The notes: generated by a model from the sequence alone, not told the origin. A DNA stretch of 7,592 nucleotides from Spirochaetaceae bacterium (GCA_031288215.1 JAITRV010000122.1:1-7592), one strand, 5' to 3'. Shown: positions 1 to 5,965, counted from the stretch's first letter. Program-made: numbers and translations.

Positions 1-31
1 TCCCTTACCCGGGGGTTTTTGTTTCCCCCTG

Positions 32-71
32 TTTTTTTTTTTTCATAAACCCCCCCCCCCCCCCCCCCCCC
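32..71. repeat. Homopolymer tracts: 12 T (32-43) and 22 C (50-71)
   Basis: Two long mononucleotide runs lie six bases apart (the six are CATAAA). A pure 22-base C run is far longer than expected by chance. Runs of this kind slip during replication, and poly-G/C tracts near promoters of surface-protein genes are known phase-variation switches, for example upstream of tpr genes in Treponema pallidum. Here the tract lies about 36 bp upstream of a possible -35 box and about 250 bp upstream of a surface lipoprotein start. Because it is at the very edge of the window, a sequencing or assembly artefact (contig end, miscounted homopolymer) is also possible. Confidence 0.85.
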
Positions 72-106
72 TGCAAATTTGGATTTTTCCCGATAGTTCC
101 GCCGCC

Positions 107-136
107 TTGCGGAATTTACAAGAAACCGGATATAAA
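107..136 (+). promoter_or_regulatory. Possible sigma-70 type promoter for the lipoprotein gene
   Basis: A -10-like TATAAA at 131-136 is preceded, with an 18-base spacer, by TTGCGG at 107-112, which matches only the first three positions of TTGACA. Transcription would start near 143 and give a leader of about 180 nt. The -35 half also lies inside a small hairpin (95-102 pairing with 109-116). The box is weak and rests on motif reading alone. Confidence 0.3.
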
Positions 137-324
137 TGCGGCAAAATGCAGCCGTATTCTTTCAAAACCCGCTTCGTTATTGCGGGTGGTTATTTTTTTA
201 GGAATTACCGAGTGCCTCCGGTAAAAAGGGAGGCAGCTATGCGCCGTAAAACCCAAAACAGGCTGGCCGCATAGCCGCACACATGCCATTGCCGGCGGGC
301 GTAAAACGCAAAGGAGATGTTACG
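137..324 (+). other. Structured non-coding leader upstream of the lipoprotein gene
   Basis: No convincing gene lies in 1-324. The part before the start codon contains four inverted repeats in a row: 167-172 with 182-187 followed by a T-rich stretch; 213-219 (TGCCTCC) with 229-235 (GGAGGCA); 236-243 (GCTATGCG) with 268-275 (CGCATAGC); and a small GCGT/ACGC hairpin at 299-309 directly before the ribosome binding site. This could be a regulated 5' leader. I recognise no known riboswitch class in it, and some stems may be chance. Confidence 0.35.
166..199 (+). terminator. Terminator-like hairpin in the leader
   Basis: ACCCGC (167-172) pairs with GCGGGT (182-187) across a 9-nt loop. It is followed within a few bases by TTATTTTTTTA (190-200 region). 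This resembles a weak intrinsic terminator. It could end transcription arriving from the left, or, if the promoter at 107-136 is real, act as an attenuator for the lipoprotein gene. The 6-bp stem and the GGT before the T run make it weaker than the terminator at 1581-1614. Confidence 0.4.
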
Positions 325-1560
325 ATGAAGAAAAACAAATGGTTTATCCCGGGAATGTTGGTCTGCTTTCTGGCATTCGGATTGCTTCTGAGCGGATGCA
401 AGGACCCCACCAAGGACCTTGGTGATGAGGACCCGCCGCTTACCGGTACGGTCAGCATTACCGGTTTTGCCAAAGTGGGCGGGGAACTGACCGCCAACAC
501 CAATGCTCTTGGCGGCTCCGGATCCATCAGCTACCAGTGGCAGATAAGCGGCAGCGCGGACGGAACCTACGCCGATATCCTGGACGCGAACAGGTCGACA
601 TATACCGCCGCTGAAGCCGATAAAGGCAAATACCTCAAGGTAAGGGGTACCCGCGCGGGATACACAGGCAGCGCAACCAGCGCGGCCACAGCCGCGGTTG
701 CGGACGCGAATACCCAGGACCCCGGTAACGGCAAAGAAACTCCCGGCCCGGTCAACGTATCCTGGACGGCGGTTGAGGACACCACGTTTGGCGATGACCT
801 CATCACCAATATAGCCTATGGCAGCGGCAGATTCGTGGTGGTAGGCTACTCCGACGACGACAGGACCAGGTCGGCGTATTCCACGGACGGCGTAACCTGG
901 ACGGCGGGTGGGGACACCACGTTTGGCAATGACATCTCCGGCATAGCCTATGGTGGCGGCAAGTTCGTGGTGGTAGGAGGAGGCATCTACACCACCTGCG
1001 GCAAGGCGGCATATTCCACGGACGGCGTAACCTGGACGGCGGTTGAGGACACCACGTTTGGCGATGGCTCCGCCATCAGCCACATAGCCTATGGCGGCGA
1101 CAGGTTCGTGGCGGTGGTAGTCTACAAGTCCTCCGACGACGACAGGCCCAGCAAGTCGGCGTATTCCACGGACGGTGTAACCTGGACGGCGGGTTCCGAC
1201 ATCACATTTAACGGGATCCGGGGCATAGCCTATGGCGGCGGCAAGTTCGTGGCGGTAGGCACAGGCACCATCCCCGGGGCGGGAACCGACGCCATCTACG
1301 GCAGAGTGGCGCATTCCACAGACGGCGTAACCTGGACGGCGGGTGGTGCACCGTTTGGCTACGACCTCGACGCCATAGCCTACGGCGGCGGCAAGTTTGT
1401 GGCGGTGACCGCGGTGTCGTCGGTGTATTCCACAGACGGCGTAATCTGGGCGGCGGGTGAAAACACACGTGACTCCCCCTTCGCCATATTCTACGGCGGC
1501 GGCAAGTTCGTGACGACGGGGGGAAACGGCAAAATAGCGTATTCCAACGCGCAGGAATAA
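325..1560 (+). CDS. Surface lipoprotein: Ig-like domain plus six-repeat beta-propeller-type domain
   Basis: The protein is 411 aa. The ATG at 325 is chosen because AAGGAG (311-316) lies 8 nt upstream and because it begins a standard lipoprotein signal: MKKNK, a hydrophobic core, then lipobox LLSGC with the lipidated Cys at residue 25. An in-frame ATG at 283 has no ribosome site and would spoil the signal peptide. Residues about 42-125 form one Ig-like domain (VSITGFAKVGGELT, then YQWQ, then a closing AGYTGSATS strand). After a Gly/Pro linker, residues about 143-411 hold six repeats opening with IAYGGGKFVAVG at residues 163, 207, 254, 301, 351 and 388 and closing with AYSTDGVTWTA. The N-terminal VSWTA appears to complete the last repeat, as in propeller ring closure. 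The protein is probably exported and lipid-anchored. Ligand and function are unknown, and no catalytic motif is visible. A terminator follows directly. Confidence 0.88.
   Translation: MKKNKWFIPGMLVCFLAFGLLLSGCKDPTKDLGDEDPPLTGTVSITGFAKVGGELTANTNALGGSGSISYQWQISGSADGTYADILDANRSTYTAAEADKGKYLKVRGTRAGYTGSATSAATAAVADANTQDPGNGKETPGPVNVSWTAVEDTTFGDDLITNIAYGSGRFVVVGYSDDDRTRSAYSTDGVTWTAGGDTTFGNDISGIAYGGGKFVVVGGGIYTTCGKAAYSTDGVTWTAVEDTTFGDGSAISHIAYGGDRFVAVVVYKSSDDDRPSKSAYSTDGVTWTAGSDITFNGIRGIAYGGGKFVAVGTGTIPGAGTDAIYGRVAHSTDGVTWTAGGAPFGYDLDAIAYGGGKFVAVTAVSSVYSTDGVIWAAGENTRDSPFAIFYGGGKFVTTGGNGKIAYSNAQE
761..1557 (+). repeat. Six tandem coding repeats in the lipoprotein gene
   Basis: The propeller-type region is made of near-identical DNA units spaced 132, 141, 141, 150 and 111 bp apart, measured between successive ATA codons of IAYG at 811, 943, 1084, 1225, 1375 and 1486. 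Segments 761-796 and 1031-1066 are identical over 36 nt, and GACGGCGTAACCTGGACGGC recurs with few or no changes in units 1 to 4. High identity at the DNA level suggests recent duplication or ongoing gene conversion between repeats. The last unit is the most diverged. Confidence 0.85.
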
Positions 1561-1580
1561 CAGCGCAAGGATTTGTGTGG

Positions 1581-1614
1581 AAACAACTCAAGCGCTTTGG
1601 CCTTGAGTTGTTTT
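1581..1614 (+). terminator. Intrinsic terminator after the lipoprotein gene
   Basis: AAACAACTCAAG (1581-1592) and CTTGAGTTGTTT (1602-1613) are perfect 12-bp inverted repeats with a 9-nt loop. The distal arm runs into TTTTATTATA. It begins 20 nt after the stop codon at 1560, the expected place and form for a rho-independent terminator. It also argues against starting the next gene at 1575, since that start would place the coding sequence through this hairpin. Confidence 0.88.
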
Positions 1615-1700
1615 ATTATAGCGCAATTTCTCAAACACGGCGGGCGGCTCAAGACACGTTGGGCTGTCCCGCCGGATACTTATTCATGGAGGAACACAGT

Positions 1701-2351
1701 ATGGACAAAACGGCGTTTGACAAAATAAAGAATTTTGAATACGGCGGTATAAAATGCCGCAAAACCGCCAGTTGGGCGGTTTGGGACAGGGAAAACCCGG
1801 AGAATACCCGCGTCATTGAACAGAACCTGGACCGCCTCAAGGGACAATACGTCTTTGTGGGCCTCAATTTCGGCGGGGACAACCACCACCTTGAAGAAGA
1901 CTGGAAAAATTTTCATTCCGCCTCGGCGGGAGACAAAAGGCTGCGGGAACTTTTTACCGGCATGGAATACGAAGGGGCGTACATGACCGACATCATCAAG
2001 AACGAAGCGACAAACAACGCCGGAGAAATCATGGAAAAAATAAAAAGCGGCGCGTTAAAAAGACCGGTAGAAAAACACATCGAATATTTTATCGAGGAAA
2101 TAAGCCTGTTCAATACGGAAAATATAAAAATGTTTTTATTTGGAAGGGACACCGAAAGAGTATTCCGCGATTACCTGATGGTCAATGAAAAATTTTTAAA
2201 GCAATTAAAACAAAAAGTAACAAGCTGCCGCGGGATATGCCATTTCTCGCCGCGGATTCCCCATTTCTTGCTTATAGCAAGGGCTCAGCTTGAATTATTT
2301 CAACAACTGCGGACGGGAGAGGAAAATCACCTTCTTTGGAACGAACCATAA
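1701..2351 (+). CDS. Conserved protein of unknown function, possible uracil-DNA glycosylase-like fold
   Basis: The protein is 216 aa. The ATG at 1701 is preferred because GGAGG (1688-1692) lies 8 nt upstream. The frame is open back to 1575, but that stretch crosses the terminator hairpin. The pattern KTASWAVWD (21-29), YVFVGLNFGG (50-59), WKNFH (68-72), then GAYMTDIIKN (92-101), FLFGRDTERVFRDYL (145-159) and ICHFSPRIPHF (179-189) matches, from memory, a widespread family of hypothetical proteins in gut Firmicutes and spirochaetes. GLN-x-G followed by a late His-x-Ser-Pro loop recalls motifs of the uracil-DNA glycosylase superfamily, but the usual catalytic Asp or Asn arrangement is not clear, so enzyme activity is not claimed. 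No signal peptide or membrane segment is seen, so it is cytoplasmic. The gene is A-rich and uses AAA and AAT freely, unlike the GC-rich genes to its right, so it may be acquired. No clear promoter was found in 1615-1700. Confidence 0.75.
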   Translation: MDKTAFDKIKNFEYGGIKCRKTASWAVWDRENPENTRVIEQNLDRLKGQYVFVGLNFGGDNHHLEEDWKNFHSASAGDKRLRELFTGMEYEGAYMTDIIKNEATNNAGEIMEKIKSGALKRPVEKHIEYFIEEISLFNTENIKMFLFGRDTERVFRDYLMVNEKFLKQLKQKVTSCRGICHFSPRIPHFLLIARAQLELFQQLRTGEENHLLWNEP

Positions 2352-2527
2352 GCGCGCCAATAACATTCGGGACATCGCCGACACACTCGTCGTGCTCTGC
2401 CAGGCGCTTTTCCCGCCCAGCCCGGCTTCTTGCAAGCGTACCCCCCGCCACAGCCGGCCACGGCAGCCGTACCCGCCCCTCACGCCGTAAAGGCCTGTGC
2501 CGGGAGGATCAGCCCTCGGGGTATCCC
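2352..2527. other. Convergent intergenic gap, no gene seen
   Basis: This gap separates the plus-strand gene ending at 2351 from the minus-strand operon ending at 2528. It is C-rich. I see no RNA gene and no clear intrinsic terminator for either side, because no strong stem precedes a T run. The part next to the operon end (2497-2527) resembles, on the minus strand, a motif found after the carboxypeptidase gene near 7433-7461. An ORF reading through here on the plus strand is a shadow of the minus-strand gene. Confidence 0.6.
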
Positions 2528-3769
2528 TCAGCGGCGGGACAGGAGGCGCAGCCTGACCACCCGGCCCCCTCCCAGTTCTTCGTAGGCCCGGTAGCGCTGG
2601 CCGTCGTCGGAAAAGGGGGAGGACTGTTCCCCGGGGAAGGGGGCGTAGCGGTTTTGGGTCCACCGGAGGCCGGGGTCCTTGAGGCTGGTCCGGGGGGCGG
2701 CGGGATCGAAGGAGATAAAGGAATCGTGAACCCCCCGCTCCGTCAGGGGGGCTTCGTCGGTAGACTGGAGGTAGCGGATCACCCCCCGGGAAAGATCCAC
2801 CGATTGGATGATCGCCGAATGGACCATGGCGCCGTTGGATCCTCTAAAGAGGAGAATGTCCCCGGGCCGCAGGTTCGCGATCCGGTCCTCCACGGGGAGG
2901 ATCTGGGAATTCCGGGAGTCGTAGAACCAGGTCCCCACATAATAGGAAGGGTCCGCTCCCCGGGGGGCGCCGATGAAGCGGCCCAGGGCGCGGCCTAAGT
3001 CCAGGCCCCGATACCGGGCGATGGTGGAAAGGATATGCCACACAAAGCCGGAACAGTCCAGCCCCGCCCAGCCCACGCAGTAGAGGTAATTGTAGACATC
3101 GGTCTCGGCAACGTCCTTGCCGGAAACCAGCACCGAGGGCCGGTGGGGAAGCCCCTGGTAGGACCCGGCCTTCATCCGGGCCAGGTCGGCCAGGTCATGG
3201 GAAGCGGTCCAGGTCCGCTCCGCGATATCAAAGCGGATCACCTTCTGCCGGCCGTCCCTCAGGGCCCGGACATAGCGGGCAAAATCATCGGTGTTGAGGA
3301 CCTCATCAATGGCACTCCAGAGGGAGGCCGGGTCCCCCTTGCCCCCCTGAAGGAATTCCCAGGTCTTATCCGAAAGTTTATCCCGCTCGTTGTTCTCCGC
3401 AAAGGGAAGCCGGAGGTTCATGATCTTGCCCCCGATGATATAGGTCTTGAAACACTGCCGGTAAGCCTCCTCGATGATCCCCTCAATCCCCTGCCCCCAA
3501 AGCCGGGCGGGGTCCGCAAAGGCTTCTAAAGAAGACTCGGCTTCCAGGGAAGACTCGGCTTCTAAAGAAGACTCGGCTTCCAGGGAAGACTCGGCTTCCA
3601 GGGAAGATGCGGCTTCCAGGGAAGATGCGGCTTCCAAAGAAGTTGCTGCTCCGGGAACTACCGATTTCCGGGAATCCGCCTCCGGGAGAACCGGGGAGGA
3701 ACAGGCGAGGAGGAACAGGGAAACAAGCAAAGGCCGCCGGATTCCGCGGGGCCTGGCGCCGGTGATCAC
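2528..3769 (-). CDS. Lipoprotein with NlpC/P60-type peptidase domain and SSLEA repeat linker
   Basis: The protein is 413 aa with a GTG start at 3769. That start is chosen because GGAGG (3777-3781) lies 7 nt away, GTG overlaps the nagB stop (GTGA), and it opens a lipoprotein signal: Arg-rich start, LLVSLFLLAC, lipidated Cys 23. The longer open frame to 3892 runs inside nagB and has no such support. Residues 42-83 are seven hexapeptides of type (A/E)SSLEA, likely a helical or flexible spacer between membrane and catalytic domain. The C-terminal half carries NlpC/P60-like hallmarks: LDCSGFVWH with nucleophile Cys 239, then LRPGDILLFRG and VHSAII with His 317, and a polar third position probably Gln 335 in YLQSTDE. 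Members cleave peptidoglycan peptide bonds, and this one would act outside the cytoplasmic membrane. It is third in the nag operon. Residues 84-225 are family-specific and I cannot assign them. The substrate bond is not deducible; an amidase-like relative of the same fold is the alternative. Confidence 0.82.
   Translation of the reverse strand: MITGARPRGIRRPLLVSLFLLACSSPVLPEADSRKSVVPGAATSLEAASSLEAASSLEAESSLEAESSLEAESSLEAESSLEAFADPARLWGQGIEGIIEEAYRQCFKTYIIGGKIMNLRLPFAENNERDKLSDKTWEFLQGGKGDPASLWSAIDEVLNTDDFARYVRALRDGRQKVIRFDIAERTWTASHDLADLARMKAGSYQGLPHRPSVLVSGKDVAETDVYNYLYCVGWAGLDCSGFVWHILSTIARYRGLDLGRALGRFIGAPRGADPSYYVGTWFYDSRNSQILPVEDRIANLRPGDILLFRGSNGAMVHSAIIQSVDLSRGVIRYLQSTDEAPLTERGVHDSFISFDPAAPRTSLKDPGLRWTQNRYAPFPGEQSSPFSDDGQRYRAYEELGGGRVVRLRLLSRR
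3522..3647 (-). repeat. 18-bp tandem repeat array (7 units) in coding sequence
   Basis: Seven exact-length 18-bp units lie head to tail, each encoding one (A/E)(T/S)SLEA hexapeptide. On the plus strand the units run A B A B C C D, where A is GCTTCTAAAGAAGACTCG, B is GCTTCCAGGGAAGACTCG, C is GCTTCCAGGGAAGATGCG and D is GCTTCCAAAGAAGTTGCT. The ABAB part is a 36-bp higher-order repeat, and CC is a perfect duplication. Since 18 is divisible by three, unit gain or loss would change spacer length without breaking the reading frame. Confidence 0.95.
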
Positions 3770-4596
3770 GGGATTTCCTCCCCTTCGACACGCCGGAAGT
3801 AGCGCAGGGTTCTGACCTTGAGTTCGTCCGCGGCGGCCTCGTCGCAGACGATGATCCCCCGGGGATGCGTCTGGATGCAGGAAAGGGTCCACATGTGGTT
3901 GATCCCCCCTTCCACACAGGCCTGGAGGGCCCGGGCCTTGCGGTAACCGCTCACGATGATCAGCACCTCCCGGGCGTCCATCACGGTGCCCACCCCCACG
4001 GTCAAGGCCGTGGGGGGGACCTTTTCGGGATTTCCGTCAAAGAAACGGGCATTGGCGAGCCGGGTTTCCGGGGTCAGGGTCTTTATCCGGGTCCGGGAAC
4101 TGAGGGAGGAACCGGGCTCGTTGAAGGCGATATGCCCGTCCTCCCCCATGCCCCCGACAAAAAGATCAATCCCCCCCAGGGAGGCGATGGCCGCCTCGTA
4201 GGCCGCGCATTCCGCTTCAGGATCAGATGCCAGACCGTCCAGGAGGTGGATGTTTTGCCGGGGGATGTCGATAAACTCAAAGAAATTATCCCACATGAAG
4301 CGCCGGTAACTGTGGGGATGATTCCCCCCGAGGCCCACATATTCATCCATATTAAAGGTCGCCACCCGGCTAAAGGAAAGGGTCCCCTCCCGGTGGAACC
4401 GCACCAAATACCGGTATATCCCCAGCGGGCTGGAACCGGTGGGCAGGCCCAGTACAAAGGGCCGGTCAGGATCGAAGTTCTTGTCACGCTCCTGAAAGGT
4501 CCTGCCGGAACCGTGAAAGGTCCTGATTCGGTTTGCGATATACTCCGCCGCCCACCGGGCAGCGCACTCATAATCCCGCTGAACAATCAAACGCAT
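3766..4596 (-). CDS. nagB: Glucosamine-6-phosphate deaminase
   Basis: The protein is 276 aa and closely follows E. coli NagB (266 aa) end to end. It converts glucosamine-6-phosphate to fructose-6-phosphate and ammonia in the cytoplasm. Visible motifs are LGLPTGSSPLG (49-59), FNMDEYVGL with catalytic Asp 84 (E. coli Asp72), GGMGEDGHIAFNEPGSS with Asp 153, His 155 and Glu 160 (E. coli 141, 143, 148), and TALTVGVGT. Residues known to bind the allosteric activator GlcNAc-6-phosphate in E. coli also align: Ser 163, Arg 170, Lys 172 and Tyr 266. An insertion of about 12 residues (28-41) follows the first helix. The ATG at 4596 has GGGGAG (4602-4607) 5 nt upstream. The start overlaps the end of nagA by 10 nt and the stop overlaps the next gene by 4 nt, so the genes are probably translationally coupled. 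A 9-bp inverted repeat (3993-4001 with 4008-4016) lies in the coding sequence but falls in a conserved motif. Confidence 0.97.
   Translation of the reverse strand: MRLIVQRDYECAARWAAEYIANRIRTFHGSGRTFQERDKNFDPDRPFVLGLPTGSSPLGIYRYLVRFHREGTLSFSRVATFNMDEYVGLGGNHPHSYRRFMWDNFFEFIDIPRQNIHLLDGLASDPEAECAAYEAAIASLGGIDLFVGGMGEDGHIAFNEPGSSLSSRTRIKTLTPETRLANARFFDGNPEKVPPTALTVGVGTVMDAREVLIIVSGYRKARALQACVEGGINHMWTLSCIQTHPRGIIVCDEAAADELKVRTLRYFRRVEGEEIP
3777..3781 (-). promoter_or_regulatory. Ribosome binding site deciding the GTG start of the NlpC/P60 lipoprotein
   Basis: On the minus strand GGAGG is followed by 7 nt (AAATCCC) and then GTG at 3769. The site lies inside the last codons of nagB, so the third gene is started from within the second. 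It settles the start against the longer open frame beginning at 3892. Confidence 0.85.
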
Positions 4597-5813
4597 GGTT
4601 TCTCCCCATCTTCCCGGAAAGGGGCCCCGCAGGTCCCGGCGCTTTCCGGAATATTTTTTTTGATAAGCCCCCCAACCAGGGCGGCCACTACCGTAAACTG
4701 CCGGTCAAAAACCACCAGATCCGCATCCTGCCCGGGGATGATGGAGCCCTTATGGGTATAGCGCATCACCTGGGCGGGGTTGGATGACGCGGTCCGCACC
4801 GCTTCTTCGAGGCTGAACCCGTAGGACACCAGGTTTTGCACCCCCCGGATCATGGTGAGGGCGGACCCGGCGATCACCCCGTCCGCCTTGCGGTGAAAGA
4901 CGCCGTCCTGAAACACCACCTCCTCCCCGTTGGCAAAGAAGGGCCCGCGGCGCTGCCCCGTGGGCTTCAGGGCGTCGGTTACGAGGACTATCTTGTCCAC
5001 CGGCTTGTCCCGCAGGAGCAGCCGAAAAAGGTCCCGGTGAACATGGAAGCCGTCGGCGATGATCTCGCAGGACATCTCCGGGTGGATCAGCACGGCCCCC
5101 ACGGCGTTGGGGTTCCGGTGATCCAGGGCGCTCATGGCGTTGAAAAGATGGGTGGAATGGAGAATTCCCGCCTGCATCCCCTCCACCATATGCTCGTAGT
5201 GCGCATCGGTATGCCCCGCCTGGAGGACGATCCCCTTCTTGATGCAGTACAGGGCCAGTTCCCGCATCCCCTTGAGTTCCGGGGCCACGGTCATGTTCAC
5301 GATATGCCCCCCCGAAGCCTTCCAAAGCCGCTCCATCAGGGGAATGTCCACCCCCCGGAGGGTCTCGGGCCGCTGGGCCCCCATCCGCGCCGGGGAAAGG
5401 AACGGCCCTTCCAGGTGCAGCCCCATGATCCGGGCCCCCTGCTCCTTCCCCATGGCGCCGGCCGCCGCCGCCACCGCCCGCACAAGCCGCTCCGGTTCGT
5501 CGGGGTACAGAGTGGGGTTAAAGGCCGTCACCCCGTCCCGGACAAGGAGCCGGGACATCTCCAGTATCGCGGACGGGTCGGCGTCCTCGGTCCCGTAACC
5601 GCCGCAGCCGTGGATGTGGGTGTCGATAAAGCCCGGGGCGATATAAGCGCCCTTGACATCGATAAGCTCAACGCCCGGCCCGAAATGCCGCTGGTCAAAG
5701 CGCCGCATCGAGAAAACATCCGCCACGACGGCGTCTTCGATGCTTACCGCGCACCGTTCCATGGTGGCAAAGCCGGTCAATACCGTTCCGTTATACAGAC
5801 AGATTGAACTCAC
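4587..5813 (-). CDS. nagA: N-acetylglucosamine-6-phosphate deacetylase
   Basis: The protein is 408 aa from the GTG at 5813 and belongs to the amidohydrolase superfamily. It hydrolyses GlcNAc-6-phosphate to glucosamine-6-phosphate and acetate, the step before NagB. Landmarks, numbered from this start: APGFIDTHIHGCGG with the metal-binding HxH pair His 66 and His 68; GLHLEGPF with Glu 135; AGHTDAH with His 201; STHLFNAM with His 222; ADGFHVH; and LVTDAL with catalytic Asp 280. HxH is the form seen in Bacillus subtilis NagA, while E. coli has Gln and Asn there. The GTG fits the family N-terminus (SSICLYNGTVLTG) and follows GGAGG (5818-5822), though the spacing is only 4 nt. The frame is open to an ATG at 5927, but those 38 extra residues are Gly/Pro-rich, unlike the family, and cross palindromic DNA. 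A C-terminal tail of about 25 residues is longer than usual. First gene of the operon. Confidence 0.95.
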   Translation of the reverse strand: MSSICLYNGTVLTGFATMERCAVSIEDAVVADVFSMRRFDQRHFGPGVELIDVKGAYIAPGFIDTHIHGCGGYGTEDADPSAILEMSRLLVRDGVTAFNPTLYPDEPERLVRAVAAAAGAMGKEQGARIMGLHLEGPFLSPARMGAQRPETLRGVDIPLMERLWKASGGHIVNMTVAPELKGMRELALYCIKKGIVLQAGHTDAHYEHMVEGMQAGILHSTHLFNAMSALDHRNPNAVGAVLIHPEMSCEIIADGFHVHRDLFRLLLRDKPVDKIVLVTDALKPTGQRRGPFFANGEEVVFQDGVFHRKADGVIAGSALTMIRGVQNLVSYGFSLEEAVRTASSNPAQVMRYTHKGSIIPGQDADLVVFDRQFTVVAALVGGLIKKNIPESAGTCGAPFREDGEKPCV

Positions 5814-5926
5814 AAATCCTCCGCCCCAGGGGGCTTCCGGAGCGGGAGGGCGCAACGACCACCCGCTCTCAAAACCGCCCCGCAGGATAAACGCATAGAA
5901 ATTGTTACCTTCGTATCCTGGGCGCA

Positions 5927-5965
5927 TTTCCGGCGCGTTCGAACCAAAGGTTCGCGCGCCGGAAA
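5927..5965. repeat. Long hairpin-forming palindrome
   Basis: The arm TTTCCGGCGCGTTCGAACC (5927-5945) faces GGTTCGCGCGCCGGAAA (5949-5965) across an AAA loop. The pairing is complete apart from two unpaired A residues in the first arm, giving about 17 bp. No T run follows on either strand at a suitable distance, so it is not a clear terminator. It could be an RNA structure in the nagA leader or a repeat-element core. Confidence 0.85.

Noticed and set aside
1575..1700. 42-residue extension of the unassigned protein from ATG 1575
   Set aside because: It would begin before and read through the 12-bp terminator hairpin; ATG 1701 has a well-placed GGAGG.
2295..2998. Overlapping open frames on both strands across the convergent gap and the NlpC/P60 gene end
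   Set aside because: Arg/Pro-rich products, no ribosome sites, and overlap with a well-supported minus-strand gene.
3522..3647. Short regular repeats as a CRISPR array
   Set aside because: Units are contiguous 18-mers with no spacers and are in frame within a coding sequence.
3993..4016. 9-bp inverted repeat (CCCCCACGG / CCGTGGGGG) inside nagB as an internal terminator or attenuator
   Set aside because: It falls in the conserved TALTVGVGT coding motif with no T run, so codon choice in GC-rich DNA is enough to explain it.
3865..4761. Long plus-strand open frame (298 codons) opposite nagB
   Set aside because: Shadow of nagB caused by high GC at third positions; low-complexity Gly/Pro/His-rich product and no ribosome site.
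4836..5807. Long plus-strand open frame (323 codons) opposite nagA
   Set aside because: Antisense shadow of a strongly supported nagA; the product is His/Gly/Pro-rich with no family features.
5814..5927. 38-residue N-terminal extension of NagA from ATG 5927
   Set aside because: The extension is unlike NagA family N-termini, runs through palindromic DNA, and the GTG at 5813 has a GGAGG nearby and fits the family start.
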